From Nematostella vectensis (Eukaryota; Cnidaria; Anthozoa; Actiniaria; Edwardsiidae): a stretch of DNA of 64,000 nt. The position numbers and the translations under genes are program-made. A model generated the notes under the pieces. It searched no databases. It was not told where the DNA came from and saw only the letters and a program-made list of their open reading frames with translations. The stretch is taken from positions 17,659,969-17,723,968 of the forward strand of contig NC_064035.1 in assembly GCF_932526225.1 (NCBI RefSeq). Direction: 5' to 3'. This document shows, piece after piece, positions 1-11,887 of this stretch (position 1 is the first letter of the stretch; each line of letters starts with the position of its first letter).

Positions 1-160
1 CAAAGAAAAAAAGGATTCTACTTCCTAATTGAAGTCTGAATTAACCCAATTCCTCTTGGCAAAAAGTTAATCTAATCCTGCACCACTTCCGCACTCTCAA
101 TGTTACTTAAGAATTCAAGAGTACCATACACTCCCCACAACAGAAGTGTTTACTGTATAC

Positions 161-3100
161 CTTCCAAAGGGACTTGATCTTCTTTCTCTTGGTCTTGTAC
201 TTGTACTTACAAAGCTCGCAGTACTGATTGCCTGACTTAGATATCCAGTTCAACACACAGTTCTGGTGAGCATACTTGACTGTCCCAGTGCATCGACATG
301 TGACCATGAGGGGTTCATCCTCATCTCCGCCATGACATATCCTACACATGAGGTTACAGCTATCATACAGCTTGCTATTCGAGCTTGGAGACGCAAGAAA
401 ACTGCACCTTGGTGAATCACTGCCTTTGGTAGAGTCTGTCTCTCTGGTATTGACTTGTAGCAAAGATTCACAGAGGGCTTCATCTGTTCTTGACATGCTG
501 CATGAGTCCCATTGAGCCAGCGGCACCTGTATGCTCATCGAGGATTCAGTGGTATGTGACGTGTTAGATGTACGCCGCAAGCTTGGTGAGGATATTACAT
601 GCGGGCCTTGATGGGAGCAAATATAGCTCAATCTGTCAATTTTTTGCATAGATATTTCTCTACATTTTGAGACATCATCAATAAAAGACCGAATGGAGCC
701 AACTTGACTGCTATTCACAGAGGCTAAGGAATGTGTCACTGATTCACATGCTCGGGCAAGATTTGTTTCACTGCCAGAAAGTAACCAACTGTGCCCTTCA
801 ACACTATCAGCTTGTTGGATTTCAGGTGGTGTCTTGTTCAGGGGTGCCTGGAACTTGAGAGAGATAAGAGGAGATGTTTGAATAAATGAGCAGTCACAAG
901 TACTACTTTTTTTCCTCTCTTTATATCAAAAGACTTGGGGCTTGATCAGACGATCCCAGACTTTCACATAGGTATTTTCGAATTTTGACCAGCCTAAAAA
1001 GCAAGTTGGTGGCAGACAACCACATACCTGTCAATTCTCCCTCATTAGGCGGGAGTCTCAAGATTTTGGACATCTTCTCCCGCTCTCCCGTGTGGAGCAC
1101 CAAATCTCCCGCTTTTTAGCAATTTTTATCGCTTCCAAAAAAAAATATTCTATAGAAAATCATCATTTTGCCTATTTTCTATTAATTTTTTTAAAACAGT
1201 TATTCCCTTCTGTAGTGCAATTTATCTAAAACCCTTGTGAGATCTATAAGTGGATTTGTTTGCGAGAGCTTTCTTTACGGCAAACGCCTGTGAGGTTATA
1301 CCCACCCCTCCCCCCAAAAAAATGAATATACCCCACCCCTCCCCCAAACAATTCTGAAGCCTTGAGATTTTCAGAGGTTGACAGGTATGCAACCAATCTG
1401 AATGTGAGAATGTTTTGATATTACTGAGCATAGCTGTCAACCCCACTCGGCCAGAATTATCGTAAAATTGGGTGAAATAACACAGGCAGACCAGGATTAG
1501 AATCAGTCCCCCCTTCAGGAAAATAAAATATAATTTGAAGTTGTGTCTTGACTGTTTTCTCAATAAAGCTAGTTACATTACTATATTAGCCTTGTGTGTT
1601 GTTCTTAAGGGGAATTGTGGCACAGAAAGGGGTTTAGTCCCTCGAGAGAAAAGTTCCCCACCAAAGAGAAGAGGGAGAGAGACAAGGCAAGCAACTTAAT
1701 TTCACCTACTCCAGCTTCGAGCGAGTTCAGCGCGAAAATAAAAAAGCTTTCAGCAAAATTCCACCGGCAGCGGCTGCAGAGATAATTTTCACAAAAGCAT
1801 AGCGAGTTTTAGAGCGATACCTCTCACACAGGCCGAGAAAATGCATTTCTAGTTCGATAAATGGAGACCTGATGATGACATGAACCAAACAGCAAGCCCA
1901 ATGGCATCTTAGGAATGCAGAAACGTTGATAAATAGCCTCCCGACCCTACCCTAGAGAACGAAAAACCTAGCCAAAACCATTTACCAACCCGCTCGTTTT
2001 AACTGTTTCCTCAATAAAGCAAGTTACATTTACTGTATTAGTCTTGTGTGTGTTTTTAAGGGGAATTGTTGTGGGTTATTTAATTGTTTTGGCTAGGTTT
2101 GTCGTTCTCTAGGGTAGGGTCAGGAGGCAATTTATCAACGTTTCTGCATTCCTAAGATGCCATGGGCTTGCTGTTTGGTTCATGTCATCATCAGGTCTCC
2201 ATTTATCGAACTAGAAATGCATTTTCTCGGCCTGTGTGAGAGGTATCGCTCTAAAACTCGCTATACTTTTGTGGAAATTATCTGTGCAGCCGCTGCCAGT
2301 GGAATTTTGCAGAAAGCTTTTTTATTTTCGCGCTGAACTCGCTCGAAGCTGGAGTAGGTGAAATTAAGTTGCTTGCCTTGTCTCTCTCTCCCTCTTCTCT
2401 TTGGTGGGGGAACTTTTCTCTCGAGGGACTAAACCCCTTTCTGTGTCACAATTCCCCTTAAGAACAACACACAAGGCTAATATAGTAATGTAACTAGCTT
2501 TATTGAGAAAACAGTCAAGAAACAACTTTAAATTATATTTTATTTTCCTGAAGGATCACAAGGGACTTATTCTAATCCTGGTCCGCCTGTGGAAGTAGAG
2601 TAAATATGAGAAAAAAACCCAAGAGAGCCAACAGGGTGAATACAGAGAATGTATGAACATTCTCACAAAAAACAGGCTTGTGATGAGGTCCAAAATCTTG
2701 TGACACCCTTTTAATGCAGGTGAGTTGACAGCAATGATGTCTTACAACTTGAGCAAGACCTTACAGGAGAAAAAATGTAGAGCATGTAAAATAATCTCAA
2801 CACAGAGGGCATGCTCGGATGGAAAGTATTTTGTTGTTGTTTAAAATTTGGTGCCCAAATATATCCTTTGCTTAGAGGACAACTTGGAACTAGTCTAAAA
2901 CAATCCAAGTTTGATCTGGTTTGAGTTCAATCTTGTTCGAGTAGACATCTCCTGTTGATAACATTTTGTTCCATGTAAAACAGAGGAAAATAACACTTAA
3001 TTCCATACAAAGAGGATAAAAATATTAATTACAACAAAGCAGAAACCCAAGAAAGGAAGCATTTGCAAAGAGCACTTCGAGAGAGCAGACAATATTTTGA

Positions 3101-3641
3101 CATGCAGTACTTATACGACACAAATTCTTCTATTAACTTAGACTATAACATTCCCGTTCTTTGGAGTGTTACTACTTGGCCGAATTGGAATCGATTAGTA
3201 CTTTATGAATCTTGACATCAACATTAGTCTGCCAAGAGAAACAAATTCGATTTTATTTGGTTTAGAAATTCAGAATGTTTACAAGACATAAGAAATAGAA
3301 AGTGGTGTCTCTCATCTTAACATCATCGGGAACTCGTTTTTATCCCTTCATAGCCTTTAATGAACCAAGAATAACAAGCGCAATAATTTAAGAGTAACTT
3401 ACTGTAATAACTTAATGGTTTCGCACCAAAAACAGTTGGCTTTCAGGGAAATAAAACGCATCATATTGTATCAAACAAAGAAAGAGTGATGATTCCCCAG
3501 AGAATACGTCTACCATTCGTCGACTCCCGCACAAATTAATTTTACATTCTCTTGGTAAAAAACATGTAAACCCACGTCCATGATAGACCTTCAACATAAA
3601 TATAACATAACAATCGAACTTACCAGTTTCCGATTGTCCAT
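161..3641 (-). CDS. MARCH-type RING-CH E3 ubiquitin ligase, 5' part (gene continues below position 1)
   Basis: The large exon 853-161 codes for 231 residues ending in a RING-CH (C4HC3) finger: CRIC, then CRC, then H-x2-C, then CELC, followed by a basic KTKRKKIKSLWK stretch. MARCH proteins are membrane E3 ligases; the finger is cytosolic and recruits the E2, and two membrane helices normally follow. Those helices are absent here, so they lie beyond the donor at 160 (gtatac), off the window. The finger most resembles the MARCH1/8 subgroup by eye. The acceptor before 853 (ctctctcaag) is good; 847 is a second option. A proposed start exon, 3641-3624 (ATG GAC AAT CGG AAA CTG then gtaagt), joins in phase 0. 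In another frame the same upstream exon reads MASLSMCLLLRSTF but is out of phase with the RING exon. The 2.8-kb intron holds a 1.1-kb inverted repeat. RING exon sure; start exon tentative. Confidence 0.72.
1023..1391. mobile_element. Possible MITE with ACCTGTCAA ends
   Basis: The ends read acctgtcaa at 1024 and ttgacaggt at about 1390, and the inner flanks also match in inverted order (tctcaagattt against tgagattttc). The interior is low complexity with repeated ctcccgc words and C runs. It sits in the MARCH intron. No clear target duplication was found. A related ctcccgc word set recurs near 36,950. Confidence 0.35.
1482..2591. repeat. 1.1-kb inverted repeat (arms about 500 bp, loop about 108 bp)
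   Basis: Left arm 1482-1978 and right arm 2087-2591 are reverse complements with few mismatches, so the single strand could fold into a hairpin of about 500 bp. The loop (1979-2086) holds a third partial copy, in left-arm orientation, of the outer segment that carries ctcaataaag and ttaaggggaattgt. The order is therefore A-B-A'-revB-revA. It lies in the MARCH intron. It may be two head-to-head copies of one element plus a fragment, or a foldback transposon. No protein is encoded. Confidence 0.85.
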
Positions 3642-4443
3642 AGCGGCTAACAAGGTCCGAAGAGAGTCCCTTAAGAAATAGGAATGTAGATCTCAAAAGC
3701 AGACACATCGAAAGAGAAGCCATCCGCCAACTATATATCCATATCTCATCATTCACAATGGTCGTCCATCTTGCCAAGTCTCAAATAACATCCGTCATCG
3801 GCGAATTGTTTTGACGCCACGGCAGCCTAGCAAATTGCTTTCCCATACGGCCTTTAGAGCGGTTCAGAGTATCTTTGGTTAACAATAAACGTCAGGAGAA
3901 TCAGATGAGCTGGAAGTAACTAATGATGATCACCTAATGGCTTTCTTTCCGAGTTTATATTGATGCGCACCCACGGCACTCAAGAAAGAGAGCGAGTAAT
4001 TTCGGCTGACTTCAAAGTAACGCTGGCTCGCCATCGGGCGATAAGTCTTGCCTCCCTTGTGATTGGTCCAGACGAGAACAGACCAAGAGACCACAAATTG
4101 CAAAACAATCTACATGATGTGGGGCTATCTGGTGGGTTTGCAGGGCTCATTTTTCCATTATTCTATTTGACTTTTTTTGGTAAGGTTAACTTTTCGAATT
4201 TCTCTCCTTTTTTTTTAATTGGGAAATAAAGGATTTTTTCCCCGCGAAATATGCAATAATATACGCTAGCGTAGCGCCTTATATACCCTGGGTACCAGAG
4301 GCAGTCTCTGGTACCCAGGGTACGTCTTATACTGCAACCGTTTGATTTTAAGGGGGCTGTTCGGGGTCTATGGTCGTTTATTCATTTGCTATCATTTAGA
4401 GCAAGAGACCATGATATACATCTTGTTTAGAGTTAATACCAGC
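3642..4443. other. Region upstream of MARCH; no gene found
   Basis: Presumed promoter side of the MARCH gene. An 89-codon plus-strand frame at 3960-4229 has no recognisable content and ends in low-complexity TTT codons, so I do not call it a gene. The only structured item is the small palindrome at 4284-4322. Confidence 0.5.
4284..4322. mobile_element. Short palindromic MITE remnant, TACCCTGG family
   Basis: This is a 39-bp near-perfect palindrome that starts taccctgggtaccagag and ends in its reverse complement. It is flanked by cgccttata and cgtcttata (8 of 9 identical), which looks like a 9-bp target-site duplication. The same ends occur at 25027-25127 (perfect 9-bp duplication), 8608-8710 and 38505-38530. 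Confidence 0.7.
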
Positions 4444-5418
4444 TTGATGAATGCGTGTTCTTATTCGCGATAGATACTCAGTAGTAAAGGAATTCTCTTT
4501 TCAAGCCGGGGCCCTAGATTGGAGTCCGGGTCAGAAATTTTTAAGAGGCGTGAATACCTGGCTTTATACTGTGAGACCTCATAAAAGTACCAGCGCTGAC
4601 CCATAATACCTCTTCGGCAACACTGCTTACGCCTAGGGTACCATGCTTGCAGAGCTTTCTTCCTGTTTGTATCAACGAACACATCAAAGAAAACGAAAAC
4701 GCGAAAGAACAGAGACGCGACACGGATAAGTGAACTGATAGAAACAAACAGGAATAAAACACTGCTTGCAGGGTAAAGCAAGAGCCGACCATTTGATATC
4801 TCGGTGGGGAGGAACTTATTTCATTTCCTGCTTGAATGCTCTTTCGCGGCCAGTTGTGTTACTCGATTTTTTTTTTTTTTTAATTTCCGTGTGTTTTCTA
4901 GCCAAGGTTTCATCTAGTTTTTATGGTTTTGATGAATGCGTGTTCTTATTCGCGATAGATACTCAGTAGTAAAGGAATTCTCTTTTCAAGCCGGGGCCCT
5001 AGATTGGAGTCCGGGTCAGAAATTTTTAAGAGGCGTGAATACCTGGCTTTATACTGTGAGACCTCATAAAAGTACCAGCGCTGACCACTAATACCTCTTC
5101 GGCAACACTGCTTACGACTAGGGTACCATGCTTGCAGAGCTTTCTTCCTGTTTGTGTCAACGAACACATCAAAGAAAACGAAAACGCGAAAGAACAGAGA
5201 CGCGACACGGATAAGTGAACTGATAGAAACAAACAGGAATAAAGCTCTGCTTGCAGGGTAAAGCAAGAGCCGACCATTTGATATCTCGGTGGGGAGGAAC
5301 TTATTTCATTTCCTGCTTGAATGCTTTTTCGCGGCCAGTTGTGTTACTCGATTTTTTTTTTTTTTTTAATTTCCGTGTGTTTTCTAGCCAAGGTTTCATC
5401 TAGTTTTTATGGTTTTGA
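4444..5418. repeat. Tandem duplication of a 485-bp segment
   Basis: Copy 1 spans 4444-4928 and copy 2 spans 4929-5418. They differ by a handful of substitutions and one base in a T run, so the duplication is recent or kept alike by conversion. Both copies carry similar minus-strand frames of 106 and 83 codons, but neither protein is recognisable. Copy 2 ends at ggttttgat, the same word that ends copy 1. Confidence 0.9.
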
Positions 5419-5745
5419 TTGGCTTCCTGGGTGTGTTTTTCGTGAATTTCAACACCAGCATCTCCCTTCCCCCTCCCCCCTTTCTCCCGGCTTAGTGTCC
5501 GTTGATTCTTTGTCTTCCTCAAGTTGACATATCCGGTCCGGCTTGTCACTCATCGCCTAAGCTCTGTAGTGCTTCCCACATTTGACCGACAAGGAGCTGT
5601 ACGTTACGCCTCTACTCTACGACTCACATTCCCTCATCACAGTGCTTATCGAGCCATAGGCTTGTGTATACTTCTTGGTTAACGCTAGTTTTATCTTGAG
5701 GACCATCTGATCAGGCGATCTTGATCTTGAAATATCAGCAGTAAT
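5419..5745. other. Upstream region of the SPARC-like gene
   Basis: No gene seen. It contains a C/T-rich stretch (ccctcccccctttctccc near 5470) and then unique sequence up to the proposed start codon. It probably holds the promoter and 5' UTR; no TATA box was identified with confidence. Confidence 0.4.
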
Positions 5746-8700
5746 ATGATCAAATTTGGATTAATATCTGTTGGGGTTCTTCTCGTGGTGGTAAGTAAAA
5801 CTGAGTGCGGAATAATCCAAACCAGCAAGAATGCTTACCTGGTATTAACAAGCGACTCTTCAGCTCATCCCAGCTAGGCGATAAGTTTTTTTTTTCTTAC
5901 TTGCCGACCTAGCAACATCAAACTTCCCTGTCAACTATTCAACAAAGGTTTAATCGTACAAAATATTCAAGGTTTTTTTTGGAAGACATTTGTCAGTGAA
6001 ATACAGTCAAAAATAACGCCTCTGTTTATCAGGGATCCGTCATAGGGAGATTTATCAGTTGCGTCCCTGCGGGTCATTGCTGTTTAGAGAGTAGTGACGG
6101 CATCCAGGCCCACGCTACTCAAGAGTGCCGATTCCATAATAAGGAATGAGAGTCCCGTGTTTTTAGGGTTGTTGCAACGGATTATGAGTCACGATGCTGA
6201 CTCTTTCAAAAAATCTGCTAGCTTTTGGGATCCAATATTTCTTTGATAATTGAATTCTATCAGCGTAGTGTCAAAGTAAATTTTAATGCTTTGCTTTGTT
6301 TATAATAACAATATTTGCAGTTGCACGTTTGTTTACGTGCCCTGTGAAGATCAACCTACTTATAACTGCCTAGTGAAATGTGAGTTGCTTGTAAGGCCCC
6401 CTGCTGGGCGATCCTTCATCATGACCCATGCTGTTTATGTAAGAAGTGAGCCAAAAATGTTTACGACGTTTGTGGTTTATCCCAGGCTTGTGGACATCTG
6501 CCGGGAGCATGTTCGCAAACAGGTATGTTCATCTCCTATCAGCAACACAAGTGTAGTATTTATTATATCTTTGTTAGATCTCACCACAGTGCCTTGTTGC
6601 CTCTTCAGCATCATAAGTGTATTACTATATCTGTGTTCGATCACGGAAATTTGTGCCTCAGCGTTTGCTTTCCCTTATCAACACGTCATCTCACATACAT
6701 CCAAAAGATATATAATCTTCAAAAGCGCATCCAAGCAATGTAATAGAAAATCACCTTGATTTCTGGCCAATTCGTTAACGAACAGGGGCGGATCTAGCTT
6801 TTTGCTAAAGTGGGGGGGAGGGGGGGTTGGCTCAGTGACAAAGGGGGAAGTTTTTTTTGTTACATGTGGCTTTCTGGCAGCCCATAGGAGGGTGGGGTTA
6901 AACCCCCTAAACCCTTCCCCTAGATCCGCTACTGACTCAGCAACATTTCTCACCAAAAAGACACAAAAAACCGAACCACGAATAAAGACAGGTTTAGCTA
7001 CAAGTAGATACCTTTATTGAGGCAATATAATGAGAAATGCTGGTCTGTTTCAGGGGGGTGTTCGGATGTGGGATGCGCAAAGGGCAAGATGTGTATTGAG
7101 GAAGCCGGCAATGTGACGTCCTGTGTGTGTCCTCAAGTCTGTCTGGACGAGCGTATAACTGTGTGCAGCGTATACGTACTAGAGTTTAATAATCTTTGCG
7201 AACTGCACAAGTTTGCTTGTCGCTACGAAATACCTATTGGTGTGGCCTCCATGGGGCCTTGTGATGTACAAGGTAGGGAATTTTCAATCACACCAAAAAA
7301 AATATATCTAAGAATCTTAAAGAATCTCTCAGAAGTTATTTAAGCTAAATAATAGAGATTCAACAAAATGAGTACAAGTCAAAATAATTGAGTTTTCCAG
7401 ATGGCGACGATTTAATCTTAACAGGTAATACAAACTTGCCGCTACAACACACCACATTTTCAAGCGTCGAAAAATGCGAGAAATGTCTTCCAAGTTTCTC
7501 CGAAAAATAAATATAGAAATACAACGATAAATATTGACGGACTTATATAGTTCTATTAATCCCTGAGCAGAGAGGGCTTGCCCGCGTGCAATGTAATAAG
7601 CAGACTGCCAAAAAATGGGTATTTTCTTATTAAAGTATCTTCAAATACTATGCTTTTTTTCATAAGATACCCATGACTGCGCACCCCCCTTTAGTCTATA
7701 CAATTTCATGTATAGGGAAATGTACAACCTGCATCAAAACCTATCCGTGATTTTGCATTGCCTTAGCCCAACTTTATGCCATACGATGATTCAGCGACCA
7801 TATAAATCTACCTAAATAACAAAGTTTTAAATCAATATTCTTTATCCTAGCTCTGAGACAATCCTCAGGCCAGAATGTGTCGGAGTGTGCGAGAGACAAT
7901 CTACTTCAATTCGGAGAGCGCTACTTGGAGTGGATACTCATAAGCAGGCGGAGACTAGTTAACCGCTATTACCAAGTCAAGGAAAGCGAGAAGGGCCACA
8001 ACTTACCTCCGGATATGCGCAAAGAATTAGCTCAGGTTGGAGATGATTGTGTCAAACAGGGAGAAGCAAGAGCTGGAAGTGCACCTGTATATCATAAACG
8101 CGATCCCTGCGATCCCCACACACACAGCTTTGTCCTCAGTCCTCCCGCTTCCCTGGGTGAAACCCCTTCAGTAGAAAACACCAAGATGTCTATCACAAAT
8201 TGCGTTTCGGTTGCAGGGGTGGATACAGGGGGGGGGGGGGGGTGGATTGGATGGATATCCACCCCCCTTTTTGAATAAAAAAATTGAAAAGTCACTTTGT
8301 TAGAAGAGAATAAATGTCTGAAAGACGGGAGGTACTGTCCAATTTCCTTCGCCTTCTTGAGGTTGCTGACGCGACAAATCCAATTCAGCGTGAAGTATTG
8401 TAAGATCTAGGTAGTGACCTACCAAAAACCACTTGATCAGTTATCAGCCATCTATCCGGCCATTATCCACCCCCCATTTTGAAATCCTGGATCCGCCCCT
8501 GGGTTGGCTAAGCTGCTACAATGGTATCTCTATAAACACCCACTATACAGTGACTTTCCATACTTCCAAAATATTGATCACACAAACACTTTAGTTAAAG
8601 AATGTTTTACCCTGGCTACCGGAGACTCCAAACTTCTCTCGTCCAGCGACGATAGTGTCACTTGAGTGTCACTGGACGAGACAAGTCTGGAGGCTCTGTT

Positions 8701-9082
8701 AACCAGGGTACCAGTGGTTTATGATAGTTACTTATAATGTTGGCATAAGTTACATCTTATAAACTACATAGTTTTAAATGCTGGTTTTTGATAAATATGT
8801 CTATTGCATGAAGTTTAATTCAATAGTCGTTTTTTTTTTTCGCAGTGGGAGTTTGACAGAGTGGACTTCAATCGTGACGGAGTCCTTTCCGGTCGGGAAA
8901 TCAACTCGATCATAGGACCGCTGCTCTTTCATGAGAGGTGCATATACGGTTTTGTCATGTCCTGCGATGTGAACAAGAACTCTGTAATCGATAAACAGGA
9001 GTGGCTGTTGTGCTTTCCTGCATTTGGTGAGGACATGTTTAACTTTTATAGACCTTTTGAAAATGAAGAAATTGGGAGTTAA
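5746..9082 (+). CDS. SPARC-family secreted protein: follistatin domain plus EF-hand EC domain
   Basis: Exon 1 (5746-5790) codes a signal-like MIKFGLISVGVLLVV before gtaagt. Exon 7054-7272 codes a follistatin-type domain with ten cysteines. It joins in phase to 7851-8035 (or 8086), the first EC helix (ECARDNLLQFGERYLEW). Exon 8846-9082 follows with W-E-F-D and two EF loops, DFNRDGVLSGRE and DVNKNSVIDKQE, plus the paired cysteines seen in SPARC and testican EC domains. SPARC proteins are matricellular and bind calcium and collagen. An exon-like stretch 6321-6522 (VYVPCEDQPTYNCLVKC) lies between but fits neither neighbour in phase, and exon 1 does not fit exon 7054 either, so at least one small exon is missing from this model. 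No acidic N-terminal module is seen. A hAT-like MITE sits in the last intron. Confidence 0.7.
6783..6934. mobile_element. hAT-like MITE, degraded copy
   Basis: It starts caggggcggatctagc and ends ctagatccgctactg, an imperfect terminal inverted repeat shared with the elements at 8214, 13692, 16706 and 18402. The flanking 5-mers acgaa and actca match at only 3 of 5 bases, so the target duplication has decayed or the ends are misplaced. It sits in an intron of the SPARC-like gene. Confidence 0.6.
8214..8501. mobile_element. hAT-like MITE (288 bp), copy A, 5-bp target duplication
   Basis: Ends are caggggtggatacagg and ctggatccgcccctg. It is flanked on both sides by ggttg. It is highly similar, in reverse orientation, to 18402-18696 over its whole length, including the middle. 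It carries a 15-base G run. The ends (CAGGGG..CCCCTG) and 5-bp duplications fit hAT-type non-autonomous elements; no transposase is encoded. Confidence 0.85.
8608..8710. mobile_element. TACCCTGG-family palindromic MITE
   Basis: Starts taccctggctaccggag and ends ctctgttaaccagggta, with a partly palindromic centre (ctcgtccag against ctggacgag). Same family as 25027-25127. No clear target duplication remains at this copy. Confidence 0.6.
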
Positions 9083-11028
9083 CTCAAGGCAGGATTGAGA
9101 GTGCCTCTCTAAATACAGTTTAGAGTACAGAGTGCCTCTCTGAATACAAGTGTAGCTGACAGTAGAAGGGGTGATCATTTACGGTATAACATTCTACCTA
9201 CTGTTATCCCTTAGGGAGTGTTCAATTTTTTTTTCCGTTTCTGCAATCCTTTAGGGGGTCTCACGCTAGTGGATCATCACATCCTAATAACAACTGGACA
9301 TGGAAATGTGTTTGTTATAGTGCATAAAAGTTTAACTGTATTGTTTATTTTTATTTCATATCATTGTTACTAAATATGTTTATATAGGAGTGTTCTTCTA
9401 AAGAAAATTAAACATTTTCTTAATTTACACCCCTTTGCCAACAGTCACTTTACAGAAAAAGAAAATGGCAAATAGTTAGTTTGGGTCTCTCAGAACTTAT
9501 TATCAATACATTTAGAAGTTGAAACAAAGAAAATTTGTGGTTTTACAAACTATTTTTATGATCGTACTACGAAAGATATACCTATAAACACTGAAAGCTC
9601 CAGACCTTGATATTTTGTATCAAATTCAACAACTGTATAGAATATTTTCCCTTAGAGAAATGGCTCAAAACCTGGAGAGTTGGCGATATGAAAGCATATA
9701 ACTGCTGCAAAAGATATATATATCATTTGGTTGTCTAATATTTTCTTACTTGATCATTTTTTTTCTAAATCTGTGGTCATGTTCTCTCACGCAGGTATAA
9801 TCCGCGATTGAATGGAGCAAATGATGCAATGGAGCAAGTGGTGCAATGGTGCTTGATGCAAATGTAGCAATGACAATATAGTGTGTGCCTCTACAGGTCT
9901 CCCCATGACAGGTTCTCCAATAGGGTTGTGGATTCCAGAACCTAGTGAGTGAAATCTGGATCCTTAGTGTGTGGATTCCGGCTTACCTGTCATGGTGCGA
10001 AACAGAGTGGCTTGTTTGATGGCAATGGAAACAATGTTGAGATACACTTTGTAATGTTTTTAATTAGTTTCAAGGAAATACAAGCAAATATTTACTCTGT
10101 CACCATTTTTATTTCTGTTACAGCGAGGTCGTCTGAAACGACCGAGTGGAGACGGCAGTACTAATCAATAAAAAGCGGGCTTCTGCCAAACTATGCACGC
10201 AAGGGGAAGCTGGTCTCAATATGACCAGCTTGCTGTGCATGCATCGCATGGCAGTTTTTGTTTTAATAAAGTTGTTATTTTTTACAGTGCTTCATGTATT
10301 GAAAATCATTGTTCTGACCAGTTTCTAATGCTCGATTTTTTAGTACCATTGGGAAGGGTAAGGGGACCTTGTTAAAAAAATATTTTGATACACCTACACT
10401 GCACGTTTGATGGCACACAATAACACCTAAGATTTTTTCCTTAAACAAACGATGCCCCTAAGTAGTAGTTCATAAGAAAATGATTGAATAAAACTACAAT
10501 AAATACAAGGACAATACAAAAATATGACAATAGAGAATTGACAGTAAAAGCTCAGCTAGTACGGCTTACTCATAACTAATGGTAGTGACATATTAGAATG
10601 ACAGCACTCATACCGGATCGGTAAGCTATATTCAATAGAATTTCTGCCCCATACAATTTTTTTTTTAACTTTTACTTTGAGTCATTGTTAAACCTATAGA
10701 ATCATGTGAGTTTTGAGTATTGCACTTTTCAATCACATGAAATGGTAGGCTTGTGATTGCGAGACACATGAATGTTAGTGTATAAGATAACTGGATGCTA
10801 CATGGTGGATGCCATCTTGGGGGTATACTGAGGTTCATTGCTCAGTGGTGTACAGGGGAACTAGGACGCTTGACCTATCTCTACAAAGACATACACGTAA
10901 ACACATACACTGGAACTAGGACGATGATGACCTGGTGTCTTTAATATATCATACAGCTTCAAAGCCTTATTTTAAAATTAGAAAAAAATAAAAATAAAAA
11001 AACGCCTGGCCGCCTGCATATTTCCCTG
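9083..11028. other. SPARC-like 3' region; possible alternative last exon
   Basis: Mostly A/T-rich with no gene. At 10123 a strong acceptor (tttatttctgttacag) precedes a short open stretch ending in taa at 10164. A donor-like gtgagg inside the last SPARC-like coding exon (near 9030) would join to it in phase, replacing the last 17 residues by about a dozen others. An aataaag at 10264 could be its poly(A) signal. This is only a possibility. A few gcaatggagcaa-type short repeats lie at 9805-9870, and a 10-bp hairpin (gctggtctca) at about 10208. Confidence 0.3.
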
Positions 11029-11887
11029 GTCCAACCAATCGATACTTCAGATAATCAATAATAATCAATATTAATTGATAAAAATCAATATCAATCAATT
11101 AATATCGGAAATCAATAGAAATTGATAACGTGAAACTGTGTGAGTGTCGATTATTATCGACTTTTATAGAAAAAGATTGAAATTATTGATTATTATTGAT
11201 AAAATTGATAAATATCGATTTCTTCCATTTCATCGAAATGTATATCCGACATGATCAATTTTTTTACTCCAACAGTAATTTTTTTACCCCTTGGAACGAC
11301 GCAATCGGTACGGCATCTGAATCAACATTGTGTCAACCTAAATGAATTAGGGACCTTAAGCAACGACGGCTGCAACATGGAAGACAACGGCAGAAAACAA
11401 TGGACTTTGATTAAGAATTCAATAGCAGCATGTGGAAATTCATTCTGTCTGATACATTTCAGCCATTTTCCATAAAACCATGACATGAAAACTTTTAAGT
11501 TTCATGGTCAGTTTAGGACGTGGACGTTCGCACTGTAAGCTCCACTAACTACGTTCACTCCTGTAGTAATAATGTCTTTAGTTTTTTTTTATCTGTCTCT
11601 GACTATAATATTTTGCTTATTCCATTGCAATAAAATTTTTATTGATCGCCACGTGCGAAAACATCTTTTTCGATCGCGTTGTCATAGCCGTCCTCGTGGT
11701 CAGTTTTAAATATAAGAAATTCATAAAACGCGATATTAATCAATAATAATCAATATGATTTAGTACTCTTGGGCTGTGAGTATCGATTATTATCGATTTC
11801 AAATATCAATCAATAATAATCAACTGATTAATATCGATTAACATTGATCAATTCGATTAGTTTCCAATATCGATTGGTAGGGCCGGG
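11029..11887. mobile_element. Non-autonomous DNA element with AATCAATA subterminal arrays
   Basis: The outer ends match as inverted repeats (ccctggtccaaccaatcgat at left; atcgattggtagggccggg at right). Inside each end is a cluster of short aatcaataat / attattgatt words in both orientations, at 11040-11230 and 11735-11880. The middle has a 74-codon frame (11251-11475) with no recognisable protein. Dense subterminal repeats are typical transposase-binding regions of hAT and P-like elements; the family is not identified. Confidence 0.6.

Noticed and set aside
3960..4229. 89-codon plus-strand frame
   Set aside because: No recognisable domain, no splice partner, low-complexity end.
6783..6934. 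5-bp target duplication at this hAT-like copy
   Set aside because: Flanks acgaa and actca match at only three positions.
8608..8710. 9-bp target duplication at this TACCCTGG copy
   Set aside because: Flanks agaatgttt and ccagtggtt do not match.
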